Both the position numbers and the translations under genes were made by a program. Shown here one piece after another: positions 17,404 through 25,025 of a stretch of DNA of 64,000 nucleotides (position 1 is the first letter of the stretch; each line of letters begins with the position of its first letter). The stretch is taken from the NCBI RefSeq assembly GCF_007289895.1, contig NZ_CP041661.1, positions 248,001 through 312,000 on the forward strand, in the 5' to 3' direction. Source of the DNA: Catenovulum sediminis (GTDB lineage Bacteria > Pseudomonadota > Gammaproteobacteria > Enterobacterales > Alteromonadaceae). The notes below the pieces were generated by a model. The model saw only the letters and a program-made list of their open reading frames with translations. It searched no databases and was not told the DNA's origin.

Positions 17404-18180
17404 CTAGTTTGATAGCTGTGCTTCAGCTTGTTTAGTTGCCTGCTGGCAAATGGTTAAAAAGTGGTCCGGGTCTAAACTCGCGCCGCCCACTAACAAGCCG
17501 TCAATATCAGTTTGAGTCAAAAGTTGTTTAGCGTTGTCTTTATTAACACTACCACCATATAACAAACGAATTGATTGAGCTTGCGTTTCACCATATTGTG
17601 CACTTAATTCATGACGAATAAATTGATGAACTTCTTGTGCCATTTCAGGCGTTGCAGCTTTACCTGTACCAATCGCCCAGACCGGTTCATACGCGATACA
17701 AATTGAGCCATCCTCTAGTTTAATACCTTCTAAAGATTCAGTAATTTGTCTAATTAATACGTCTTTTGTGACATTGTTTTCGCGTTCTTGTTGGTTTTCG
17801 CCGACACACAATACAGGTGTTAATCCATTTTCCAGTGCTCGTTGAACTTTTATCTGGCAACTGGCATTGTTTTCTCTGAACATCGCGCGGCGCTCAGAGT
17901 GGCCTATCAAACAATATTTACAACCCGCTTCTTTTAACATCTGTGCTGAGGTTTCGCCTGTGTAAGCTCCAGAGGCGTATTTACTCACATTTTGACTACC
18001 AATATTGATTTCAGAATGTTGTAAAAAATTCAACATATCGCGGATATAGATGTAAGGCGGGCATACTACAATTTCTGCTTCGTAATGTTTCCCAATAAAT
18101 GAAGCCACCGAACTACATAAAAGATCGATACCTCCGTTTAACTTCCAGTTTGCAATGACTATAGGTCTTCTCGCATTCAT
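17404..18180 (-). CDS. tpiA: Triosephosphate isomerase
   Basis: A 258-residue TIM barrel interconverting glyceraldehyde-3-phosphate and dihydroxyacetone phosphate. Catalytic Lys in ANWKLNGG, His in IGHSERR and Glu in AYEPVWAIGTG are all present, as is the phosphate loop LYGGSVNKDNA. I choose the ATG at 18180 since AAGGG lies 7 nt upstream; a GTG two codons earlier would be too close. First gene of the tpiA-fbaA-fbp-hydratase operon. Organisms usually have a tpiA elsewhere on the chromosome, so this may be a second, catabolism-linked copy. Confidence 0.95.
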   Translation of the reverse strand: MNARRPIVIANWKLNGGIDLLCSSVASFIGKHYEAEIVVCPPYIYIRDMLNFLQHSEINIGSQNVSKYASGAYTGETSAQMLKEAGCKYCLIGHSERRAMFRENNASCQIKVQRALENGLTPVLCVGENQQERENNVTKDVLIRQITESLEGIKLEDGSICIAYEPVWAIGTGKAATPEMAQEVHQFIRHELSAQYGETQAQSIRLLYGGSVNKDNAKQLLTQTDIDGLLVGGASLDPDHFLTICQQATKQAEAQLSN

Positions 18181-18412
18181 ATTCACACCCTTGAAAAAAG
18201 AAACGTCCAGTTTAACTTTAGCTTGTCTACAAGCGACAAACTACAGAAAATTCATTTTTTTTGTCAAGCGATCAGATTTATAGCCGACGATAAGCTCTTT
18301 AGGGTGAAAAATGCGTTAAGAAAATACTTTTTATTTAGAAGGAGTACGGTGAGGAAAAACAAAACAGTAAAAATGTTACAGGTAACAATAAGTGTGTTTT
18401 CATATAAAACTT
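18181..18412. other. tpiA operon upstream region
   Basis: AT-rich leader containing the tpiA promoter on the minus strand. No gene. It contains the operator-like palindrome at 18373-18388 and abuts the 7-bp tandem repeat. Confidence 0.5.
18373..18388. promoter_or_regulatory. LacI-type (GntR-like) operator candidate
   Basis: ATGTTACAGGTAACAA is a 14-bp core palindrome with a 2-bp centre. It differs by one central base from TGTTACCGGTAACA, the operator of the LacI-family gluconate repressor GntR. It lies about 195 bp upstream of tpiA. The resemblance is from memory of the E. coli site; function is inferred. Confidence 0.45.
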
Positions 18413-18579
18413 CGAAGCTCGAAGCTCGAAGCTCGAAGCTCGAAGCTCGAAGCTCGAAGCTCGAAGCTCGAAGCTCGAAGCTCGAAGCTCGAAGCTCGAA
18501 GCTCGAAGCTCGAAGCTCGAAGCTCGAAGCTCGAAGCTCGAAGCTCGAAGCTCGAAGCTCGAAGCTCGAAGCTCGAAGC
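18413..18579. repeat. 24-copy tandem 7-bp repeat (GAAGCTC)n
   Basis: 167 bp of perfect CGAAGCT units without a single variant. Because 7 is not a multiple of 3 it is open in all frames as Ser-Lys-Leu-Glu-Ala-Arg-Ser repeats, which explains several spurious open frames here. The complementary unit GAGCTTCGAG recurs singly just before each of the long repeats at 20.8-21.3 kb. It lies between parB and the tpiA operon, just past the parB stop. Confidence 0.93.
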
Positions 18580-18604
18580 ACAAAAAGTGGACTAGATAAT
18601 CGAC

Positions 18605-19801
18605 TTAAATAGACGAAAGTTTATCGTTGAGTAATTGATATTTTTCACTTAGCGGTAAATCTTGATATTCGCCATTTGGAAAAACGATATCAAATAAACG
18701 TGTAAACTTATTCTCATCTTTTATGATTGACGTCATTAATTTACTGGTTTGTTTTATTTTGTTGTGAATAACCAAAGTGTCAGGTTGTGCCTGAGGTTTA
18801 GGCTTAGTTGTTTCAGAGCCTTTGGCTGCCAGTTTTTTGCTTAATGCTGTACGAAATAACTCAGGATCAGACTCTAAATCAGCCAGCCCATCGACGATTG
18901 CAGAGATGCTTTCAAGTGCATAATTATCCAAAATAGATTGGTTTTGTTTAATCACATCGATGACAATTGGGCGTTTTAAAATTTTAACAATTTTAAAATA
19001 CCAAGATTTAGACAATAATAATTTTTGTCTGATTTTCACCTGATCTAAATTCTGCTTGGCTAAATGCATATACAATCGATGTTGACCAAGCAGTTTTTCA
19101 AATTTAGATTCAGTAAATTTACTATTGTTCTCAATGTATAGCTCTAACATTGAGTCGACATTATTAGGTTCTACTTCGATTTCTTGATTAGACTGCCAAC
19201 CATCCACATAAGCCAGTGCGATAACTCGTCTATGACCACCAGAGCTGATGATGTACTTTTGCCCACGAATATTCATAGTTTTGATTTTATCTTGCAACAA
19301 ACTGCCATCTTTAATGTTGTTTGTCATATCCAAAATTGAATCAACAAACTCAGCGGCTAGAGCAGATAATCGTTCATCACTAAAACGGCTAAAGATAAAC
19401 TGCTTGCCAACATATATACCGTCATCCGGTTTAAGTTGATATAACTCACGAATATCGTTTACTAAGTCTCGCTCGATACCAAATACAGATAACTCATCGT
19501 TATCTCCATCAAGGTAATCTAATATTTCATTATTGGCGACCTGCCCTGCCCAATCGGAAAATTTATTTTCGATCTCAGGCTCAGATAGTTTATCTAACGC
19601 AAACTCTTGGATGGTCGAGTCGTTAACGCGCCGAATTAAAGACGTAGCGATACGGATATTCAGCGGGTTAAATTGAATATTGTTTAATACCGTTGAGGTT
19701 GTTTTATTACTTTTAAATCGCTTTACTTCATTTATCACCGGAGCAGACGTATCTTTACCAATTGAGTCAAATGAGCGTCTTTTAGGTTTAACTTGCTCCA
19801 T
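18605..19801 (-). CDS. parB: ParB-family partition protein
   Basis: A 398-residue centromere-binding protein. The N-terminal ~60 residues are basic, the ParB/sulfiredoxin-type domain lies at about 80-220 and carries SSGGHRRVIALAYVDG, the equivalent of the ParB CTP/arginine motif (G-E/G-x-R-R), and a helical DNA-binding part follows at about 225-310 (FEKLLGQHRLYMHLAK; KIRQKLLLSKSWYFKIVKIL). The C-terminal ~70 residues should dimerise. Its ATG overlaps the parA stop by one base (TAATG). It probably binds the 16-bp RGTCTCGTACGAGACY palindromes found upstream, but that is inference from proximity. Confidence 0.88.
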   Translation of the reverse strand: MEQVKPKRRSFDSIGKDTSAPVINEVKRFKSNKTTSTVLNNIQFNPLNIRIATSLIRRVNDSTIQEFALDKLSEPEIENKFSDWAGQVANNEILDYLDGDNDELSVFGIERDLVNDIRELYQLKPDDGIYVGKQFIFSRFSDERLSALAAEFVDSILDMTNNIKDGSLLQDKIKTMNIRGQKYIISSGGHRRVIALAYVDGWQSNQEIEVEPNNVDSMLELYIENNSKFTESKFEKLLGQHRLYMHLAKQNLDQVKIRQKLLLSKSWYFKIVKILKRPIVIDVIKQNQSILDNYALESISAIVDGLADLESDPELFRTALSKKLAAKGSETTKPKPQAQPDTLVIHNKIKQTSKLMTSIIKDENKFTRLFDIVFPNGEYQDLPLSEKYQLLNDKLSSI

Positions 19802-20688
19802 TATGCAACCTCTACATCTTCTAATTTACTGTCAATCTTAGCGATAAAGTTTTTCACCATATCGTAAGTTTCCTGATTTTTTACGTACTCAAAATTATTG
19901 GGGTCATCCGGTAAAGAATACAATTCAAACGCGGTACGTTTAGTAAAAGCTTCTTGCTGAATTAAAGGGGCGGCATTTGGCATCGCAGAAAGAATTTCAT
20001 AACATGCAGATTCACGCGTGGTAAATCGTTTAGACACTTTATTTAAAAACAAGCCAACAAAATCGTGCTCTGTCTTTCGATACTGAGATTGTATATTTTG
20101 AATATCCCCTAATACGGCTGGCACGCCCTGCTCTACATTCCATAGATCTAAATTCACTGGGACTATCACTTGATCAGCAACTGCGATTGCAGCATAGGCG
20201 GCATAAGTTCTTGACGGTGGTGTGTCGATAATCATCACATCATAATCGTCTTGTACCAACTGGCATAATCCTTTGAACTGTTCGATAACAGCATTCAATG
20301 GTGTATTTTCAATTTCGCCAGATTTAAACTTACCGTTAAAGGTATCAATGCCACCATCGGATGGAATAATATTAAGGTTAGGAATAGTGGTAGGATATTC
20401 CAAAAAATCTTGTCCGTGAAAAATATCTGAAATTGAATAGGTACCACTGCGCTCACAATCAGGATGCGCAGGTAAAGGCCATTGTTCGGCTGTCTGATAA
20501 ACCGTTTGCGGAGATAAATATTTTAAAAAGTAATAAGTCGAGTTTTGTTGGCTATCACCATCTACATATAAAACTCTGCGTGGTTTAACATTTTCTCCGA
20601 TACCTTTAGCTAAATGAACGGCCAAAGTTGTACCAAAAAAAGTTTTTCCAACGCCCCCTTTTCTCGCTGCGACAGCAATCACTTTCAT
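19801..20688 (-). CDS. parA: ParA-family partition ATPase
   Basis: A 295-residue deviant-Walker ATPase. Started at the ATG at 20688 it reads MKVIAVAARKGGVGKT, placing the P-loop KGGVGKT at residues 10-16 as in type Ib ParA without an N-terminal DNA-binding domain; AGGGG lies about 9 nt upstream. Walker A' (MIIDTPPSRTYAAYAA, about 155) and the conserved VPVNLDLWNVEQG follow. It drives segregation of the replicon together with ParB, with which it overlaps. A start 14 codons earlier is possible but adds no family sequence. Confidence 0.94.
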   Translation of the reverse strand: MKVIAVAARKGGVGKTFFGTTLAVHLAKGIGENVKPRRVLYVDGDSQQNSTYYFLKYLSPQTVYQTAEQWPLPAHPDCERSGTYSISDIFHGQDFLEYPTTIPNLNIIPSDGGIDTFNGKFKSGEIENTPLNAVIEQFKGLCQLVQDDYDVMIIDTPPSRTYAAYAAIAVADQVIVPVNLDLWNVEQGVPAVLGDIQNIQSQYRKTEHDFVGLFLNKVSKRFTTRESACYEILSAMPNAAPLIQQEAFTKRTAFELYSLPDDPNNFEYVKNQETYDMVKNFIAKIDSKLEDVEVA

Positions 20689-20840
20689 TGTAATGAACCC
20701 CTTTTTTATTGTATGGGGCAATATTACCAACCGATTTCTATTTTTAATAATTTTCTTTTATTTTTATTAAAAATAGAAAACTTCGAATGCACTTTGAGAT
20801 GCATAGGTCGACGAGTTTCAAGTTTCGAGCTTCGAGCAGT
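20689..20840. other. parA upstream region
   Basis: AT-rich stretch with the minus-strand promoter of parAB (poly-T/A around 20740-20775). No gene. GAGCTTCGAG at about 20827-20836 is one copy of the motif that forms the 7-bp repeat array near parB. Confidence 0.45.
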
Positions 20841-21000
20841 GTAGGTCGACCGTTTAGGGCGACATCTTGTATATCGCAAGATTTAACAAGCTAAAACCGC
20901 GAGCTACAGGGCGGTAATATTAATTCGGTATTTGTGTTGCTTGCTTTGACGGACTAAAGTCCGACCTACATTGTCGGCGTAAACACCGCTCTACATTGTG
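20841..21000. repeat. Long direct repeat, copy A
   Basis: About 160 bp from GTAGGTCGAC through TTTAGGGCGACAT, AAAACCGCGAGCTACAGGG, the hairpin CGGACTAAAGTCCG and GTCGGCGTAAACACCG. Copies B and C follow at spacings of 193 and 229 bp. Not coding. Confidence 0.85.
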
Positions 21001-21033
21001 GTCATCCCTGTAGCGCGACGAGCTTCGAGCAAT

Positions 21034-21192
21034 GTAGGTCGACCCTTTAGGGCGACATTGTGCATATTGCAAGATTAACAGGCTAAAACCGCGAGCTACA
21101 GGGTGATAATATTAATTCGACATTTGTGTTGCTTGCTTTGACGGACTAAAGTCCGACCTACATTGTCGGCGTAAACACCGATCTACATTGTG
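21034..21192. repeat. Long direct repeat, copy B
   Basis: Nearly identical to copy A over ~159 bp, preceded by CGAGCTTCGAGC. Contains the same CGGACTAAAGTCCG hairpin. Confidence 0.85.
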
Positions 21193-21262
21193 CTCTCCCC
21201 TTTAGGGCGATAAGTTGCGAACTGTGTAGGTCGGCCCTTTAGGGCGACGAGCTTCGAGCTGT

Positions 21263-21419
21263 GTAGGTCGACCCTTTAGGGCGACATCGAGCATATCGCA
21301 AGATTTAACAGGCTAAAACCGCGAGCTACAGGGTGATAATATTAATTCGACATTTGTGTTGCTTGCTTTGACGGACTAAAGTCCGACCTACACGTCGGGC
21401 TGAAGTCGCGACCTACATT
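21263..21419. repeat. Long direct repeat, copy C
   Basis: Matches copy B until the CGGACTAAAGTCCG hairpin, then diverges to GTCGGGCTGAAGTCGCGACC. A partial extra start (GTAGGTCGGCCCTTTAGGGCGACGAGC) lies at about 21226-21252 between copies B and C. Confidence 0.82.
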
Positions 21420-21564
21420 TTAGTTTTAAGCTACGTGTTTTGAGCTACAAGTTTCGCGTCACGAGTTTCAGGTTTCGAGTTGTTGCAGCGGAGACGATTT
21501 ACAAATAAACCCGACTGCAAGCAAGGTTAGCGACTTTCAAATATTGTTAATAATACAACCAGAT

Positions 21565-21580
21565 GGTCTCGTACGAGACT
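21565..21580. promoter_or_regulatory. 16-bp palindrome, site 1 (parS or operator candidate)
   Basis: GGTCTCGTACGAGACT, core GTCTCGTACGAGAC perfectly palindromic. First of four in the origin region. Confidence 0.7.
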
Positions 21581-21702
21581 CATATAATCTATATCATCTA
21601 CTAAAAACAATCACATTCAAAAAGTCTACAAATTACTTAGCGAATCAGTAAGCAAAGCTAACAAACAGAAACGAGTAGAGACACTATAAAATAATCTACA
21701 AT

Positions 21703-21750
21703 TAAATAAGTAAATAAGTAAATAAGTAAATAAGTAAATAAGTAAATAAG
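21703..21750. repeat. Six tandem 8-bp iterons (TAAATAAG)
   Basis: Six perfect head-to-tail TAAATAAG units followed by a partial TAAAG. The AT-only sequence could serve as initiator-binding iterons or as an easily melted element. Confidence 0.85.
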
Positions 21751-21935
21751 TAAAGTTTGAAATGCGGCCTAAAAACGCTCTACAAAACAGTGTATGATTT
21801 TATGATCAAGTTTGTAAATTTCGTCCACTTACTCAATTCTCCGGAGCCAAACTCGAAATACTTTATAATACGTTCAATGGGCTGAATAAGCAGTATATAA
21901 ATGAAATCAATACACTCAGTATAAAACGCCTTAAC

Positions 21936-21951
21936 AGTCTCGTACGAGACT
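21936..21951. promoter_or_regulatory. 16-bp palindrome, site 2
   Basis: AGTCTCGTACGAGACT, fully palindromic over 16 bp. Confidence 0.7.
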
Positions 21952-22035
21952 CATACACTCAAATTGCCCTGTTAATTATTATATAGCTAGTCTCTTATTC
22001 GTTCATTTAACAAAATAATCGCAACGCAACTTGCA

Positions 22036-22051
22036 GGTCTCGTACGAGACC
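22036..22051. promoter_or_regulatory. 16-bp palindrome, site 3
   Basis: GGTCTCGTACGAGACC, fully palindromic over 16 bp, exactly 100 bp after site 2. Confidence 0.7.
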
Positions 22052-22512
22052 TTTGTGAAAAGTTACACACTTATCTAACCTAATAACAAAGTATATGTAT
22101 GTTCAAATACTGACTTCAGGCAAGATTAAAACAAGCATGGCTCAGAACTAAGGCAGTTAAAGGAAATATTAAGTTTAAAATGATGGGGGCTGTTTGTCTT
22201 TCGAGTACAATTTTTTTCCTAACTGAACGTTTTCATATCGCGGCGCGGGGGCTGTAGTATAGTTATACTGTGTGAGTATTTTCACCCATTAGCCAAACAA
22301 AGAGTTGGAAGCGTTCAGGTCGCACGATCTGCATTGCATAAAAATTAACACACAAAATTCTAATCCGAACGCAAGATAACAAACAAGTCTGATACAGTTA
22401 ATTTACGATTATTCGTATAACTGAAGTTGCTATTTAAGCTTATCCGAATTAATTCCTCCGTTTGACTTATGTACTTAATCAACTTACCCACTTAATTAAG
22501 TTACAATAAATG

Positions 22513-22528
22513 AGTCTCGTACGAGACC
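22513..22528. promoter_or_regulatory. 16-bp palindrome, site 4, upstream of rep-like gene
   Basis: AGTCTCGTACGAGACC, ending 24 bp before the start of the putative initiator gene, a position suited to autoregulation. Confidence 0.7.
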
Positions 22529-22552
22529 AATCTTAAAGAAACTCCAAAGGGT

Positions 22553-23710
22553 TTGAGAAAAAACAACATGCTGAGAGATCTAAACCAAGAAATTGATTTA
22601 AACAAATTAGGGAAACCACCCTACTTAGATCTATCTAACCTAAACCAAAATATTGAAGTAGAGCAGTTTAATAACTCACAAATTTTGTTTTACCAAGCCG
22701 CTAAAGAACTAAAGGCAGATAACGAACATATTGTTTCATTAAACAAAATTGCTGATAGAGTAGGGCGTAAATTAATAACCGTACGTTTGCTTGCTTTAGA
22801 GCTTTGTGAACAAGGTATTCTAGTGCGCAACAAGTGCAAGGGTAGGGGCAATAAGCCCATCGATTTGTTTACTTTCGCAAAAAACCAGAGTGTAGATTTA
22901 TTCCTTAAGCAAAACGTTAACCATCAAAAACGACTGAAACATTTTACGGAACTGTTTTGTGGCAACTGGGTAGGGCTGTTGCTGACGGAACGTAAATCAA
23001 CAAAAATCAAAATATTAACTGACGCTATTGATGCGAAAACAACTGACAAGATAGATTACTTTGATTTGGTTATATTTGTAAAATTACTAGCGCGAGTACA
23101 CGAATATAAAATTAGCCAACTTGAATTATATAAAGATGGTGAAATAGCCTCTGCTGACATGTTAAACAGCAAAATCACTTTAGATGTTTCTGCTGTTCAC
23201 AAAGATCAAAAACACCTACTTTCAAGATTGCAAAAGTTATCTGAGCTTAAAATAAGTTACCAACTCGACCGATATTTTTTTTATAGCCGATTTATACAAT
23301 TAAACTGGATATGCCAAGAACAAAATCAATTATGGATTGAGTTTGAATTAAGTGCATCGACAGTCGCGAGTCTAGTTGAATCAAGTTATAAAAACGCCTT
23401 TAAACTAATAGAATTTTGGCAAAATTTAGAAACTGACACACACAAAAATCGTCTAAAAATTTGGCTAATTCTATATTTTGTTTTAAATAATAAGCAAAAA
23501 ATAAGTATGAGTTTGACGGAACTTACTGACTTAATCGGGCTGGGGAGTCATTTAGACCAGGCGTTAACTAAGGAGCTAAAGGACGGGCTAATTATTAGAT
23601 TTCAAAAAGCGCATGAAAACACCGAGTTAAGTAAACACCTAAATATCAAGCAAATTAGTAGATTTAAATTACTATTAGATAATGGTATTTTTATTTGTGA
23701 AGCGAACTAA
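22553..23710 (+). CDS. Putative replication initiator (winged-helix type)
   Basis: A 385-residue protein I cannot place firmly in a named Rep family. Evidence for an initiator is positional: it follows an iteron- and palindrome-bearing AT-rich region and lies divergent from parAB. Two possible winged-helix modules are visible: about residues 40-105 (ILFYQAAKELKADNEHIVSLNKIADRVGRKLITVRLLALELCEQGILV) and about 265-370 (YKNAFKLIEFWQNLE...ISMSLTELTDLIGL), an arrangement like the tandem WH domains of RepA/RepE-type initiators. The start is either TTG 22553 or ATG 22568; neither has ideal ribosome-site spacing. Alternative: a replicon-encoded transcription regulator. Confidence 0.6.
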   Translation: MRKNNMLRDLNQEIDLNKLGKPPYLDLSNLNQNIEVEQFNNSQILFYQAAKELKADNEHIVSLNKIADRVGRKLITVRLLALELCEQGILVRNKCKGRGNKPIDLFTFAKNQSVDLFLKQNVNHQKRLKHFTELFCGNWVGLLLTERKSTKIKILTDAIDAKTTDKIDYFDLVIFVKLLARVHEYKISQLELYKDGEIASADMLNSKITLDVSAVHKDQKHLLSRLQKLSELKISYQLDRYFFYSRFIQLNWICQEQNQLWIEFELSASTVASLVESSYKNAFKLIEFWQNLETDTHKNRLKIWLILYFVLNNKQKISMSLTELTDLIGLGSHLDQALTKELKDGLIIRFQKAHENTELSKHLNIKQISRFKLLLDNGIFICEAN

Positions 23711-23729
23711 AAAGCTTAACTAAATATTG

Positions 23730-23745
23730 AGTCTCGTACGAGACT
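23730..23745. promoter_or_regulatory. 16-bp palindrome, site 5, between rep-like gene and next gene
   Basis: AGTCTCGTACGAGACT, located 20 bp after the rep-like stop and 19 bp before the ATG of the following gene. Confidence 0.7.
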
Positions 23746-23764
23746 ATCAGAAAAGGAAACATTT

Positions 23765-24661
23765 ATGAGTTGGTTTTTTGATACACAGTTTAAAGCTATC
23801 AAACAACAAACACTTGCGTCATATCAAAAACTAACCGGCAAAGCCGCCGTGTTTTCTAAAGTCATAAGCGGTTTGCCTCTACTCGCATCAGCTGAAGTGT
23901 CGACAGATACAAAATACGATGACAAACACTATTTTGTAATTCCATTCAAATTATCAGAACATGGTGTCGCATTACACACAATGAGGTCTTTACCTGAAGG
24001 TGTGCCGGAATTCAACGACCTGCCCAAACGAAGAATATTCCATTTCGCCAACCCGCATGGCGAAGCTCAATTAAAAGAATTATTGCTGAAACAAGCGATT
24101 GATACAGTAACAGAAAAATCACAGGGGAATATCAGTACCTTAGAATCACTCGCCGACAGCATAGATGCAATCGATAGCAAATTAACTTATGGAATGTTAT
24201 TAGTAGGCGGATTGGCTGCTCTAGTTAATCCGATATTGGGTGCAGGTATTGCTGCAAAAGCGATTATTCCAAGTGCATCGGGATTGCTCAACAAACACGG
24301 AATTCGCCCACTTGGAGAAAAACTAACGCAAAAACAACTTGAAACTGAAATCAATCAAGCACAAAAAAATATTCAGGCACAATTTTCTGAAGCAAACACA
24401 TTAAAAATAATTAACCCTATTTTGCAAGAATTAGAATTCACCCTAAACACAACAGAGCAACAACACGACCCTCTAATAGATTTTGATCTTTCAAAACTTA
24501 ATATTGAAGAACTTGCTGAAAATTATTGGCGTGAACACACAATAACAGCCATCAAGCATGTATACAACGAAGTGCTAAAAAACCCCAAGCTGCAAACTAA
24601 AGCACACTTGGAAGCAAAAACGCTGCGTTGGTTAAAGGTAATGTTGACCCAGCAAAGTTAA
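23765..24661 (+). CDS. Unknown protein with Gly/Ala-rich hydrophobic segment, in the rep region
   Basis: A 298-residue protein of unrecognised family. AAGGA lies 8 nt before the ATG and site 5 of the palindrome family is immediately upstream, so it may share control with the rep-like gene. Residues ~100-135 are predicted helical and amphipathic, and residues ~138-170 form a Gly/Ala-rich hydrophobic stretch (YGMLLVGGLAALVNPILGAG) that could be one or two membrane helices, resembling the membrane-inserting part of EcsC-like or colicin-like proteins; the similarity is only in character. The C-terminal third is charged and helical. Replicon maintenance is a guess. Confidence 0.5.
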   Translation: MSWFFDTQFKAIKQQTLASYQKLTGKAAVFSKVISGLPLLASAEVSTDTKYDDKHYFVIPFKLSEHGVALHTMRSLPEGVPEFNDLPKRRIFHFANPHGEAQLKELLLKQAIDTVTEKSQGNISTLESLADSIDAIDSKLTYGMLLVGGLAALVNPILGAGIAAKAIIPSASGLLNKHGIRPLGEKLTQKQLETEINQAQKNIQAQFSEANTLKIINPILQELEFTLNTTEQQHDPLIDFDLSKLNIEELAENYWREHTITAIKHVYNEVLKNPKLQTKAHLEAKTLRWLKVMLTQQS

Positions 24662-24736
24662 TAACACTCATTCTTGCTGTAAAACTTAAACCACTTATGC
24701 AAAAATAGCCCGCTTGTTGTCACTGTTAAAAGCATT

Positions 24737-24961
24737 ATGAACCCACTCGAAAAACTACCACCTATCTTAAAAAAAGATTTAGACTGCAATTTATGTGTCT
24801 GCAATGAAGTGATTAAAATTGATATTATCGAGGCAATTGCCAGTGGCGCAATGTCGATTGAAGAGGTAAGACGACAAACCTATGCAACAGACGGTAATGG
24901 CTGCTGTAAACAACAAGTTAGCCGCCTGATTGAATGTATTCACGATATTGAACTTCTCTAA
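24737..24961 (+). CDS. BFD-like [2Fe-2S]-binding protein
   Basis: A 74-residue protein matching the bacterioferritin-associated-ferredoxin-like [2Fe-2S] domain: CNLCVCNEV at residues 17-25 and GNGCCKQQVSRLIE at residues 54-67, with the helical IIEAIASGAMSIEEV between. In this family four cysteines ligate the cluster, so C20/C22 and C56/C57 are the likely ligands and C17 an extra one. Stand-alone members occur with ferritins or as accessory modules of assimilatory reductases; nothing nearby indicates which. It faces the GH29 gene across a long hairpin. The ribosome site is weak. Confidence 0.75.
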   Translation: MNPLEKLPPILKKDLDCNLCVCNEVIKIDIIEAIASGAMSIEEVRRQTYATDGNGCCKQQVSRLIECIHDIELL

Positions 24962-25009
24962 ACTTGTCGCTTTAATAAGGCAGGGTTAAGCAACAAGAAT
25001 AGAGAAGTT
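24951..25009. terminator. Long hairpin between BFD-like gene and GH29 gene
   Basis: AACTTCTCTA (24951-24960) pairs with TAGAGAAGTT (25000-25009), and the inner CTTGTCGCTTTA pairs with TAAGCAACAAG with one mismatch, giving an extended stem. It sits between convergent genes and overlaps the plus-strand stop region. Confidence 0.55.
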
Positions 25010-25025
25010 TAAATAATCAACCGCA

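Larger units (their letters stand above)
21420..22552. other. Putative replication origin region
   Basis: About 1.1 kb of non-coding, mostly AT-rich DNA between the long repeats and the putative initiator gene. It holds four 16-bp palindromes, six 8-bp iterons (21703-21750), a 14-bp palindrome AGTATAGTTATACT (22256-22269) and a short GC-rich patch (about 22238-22252). No clear consensus DnaA box (TTATNCACA) was found. The combination of iterons, palindromes, rep-like gene and divergent parAB is typical of plasmid or chromid origins. Confidence 0.6.

Noticed and set aside
18413-18579. CRISPR array
   Set aside because: Units are 7 bp and contiguous without spacers; no cas genes nearby.
18223-18612. 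Several overlapping frames encoding SKLEARS or ELRASSF repeats on both strands
   Set aside because: They result from the 7-bp tandem repeat, which is stop-free in every frame; no signs of real coding outside the repeat.
20841-21419. CRISPR-like or coding repeats
   Set aside because: Three ~158-bp units at uneven spacing with internal hairpins and stops in all frames; they are non-coding direct repeats.
21420-22552. DnaA boxes in the origin region
   Set aside because: I found no exact TTATNCACA match on either strand by eye; near matches exist but are not convincing.
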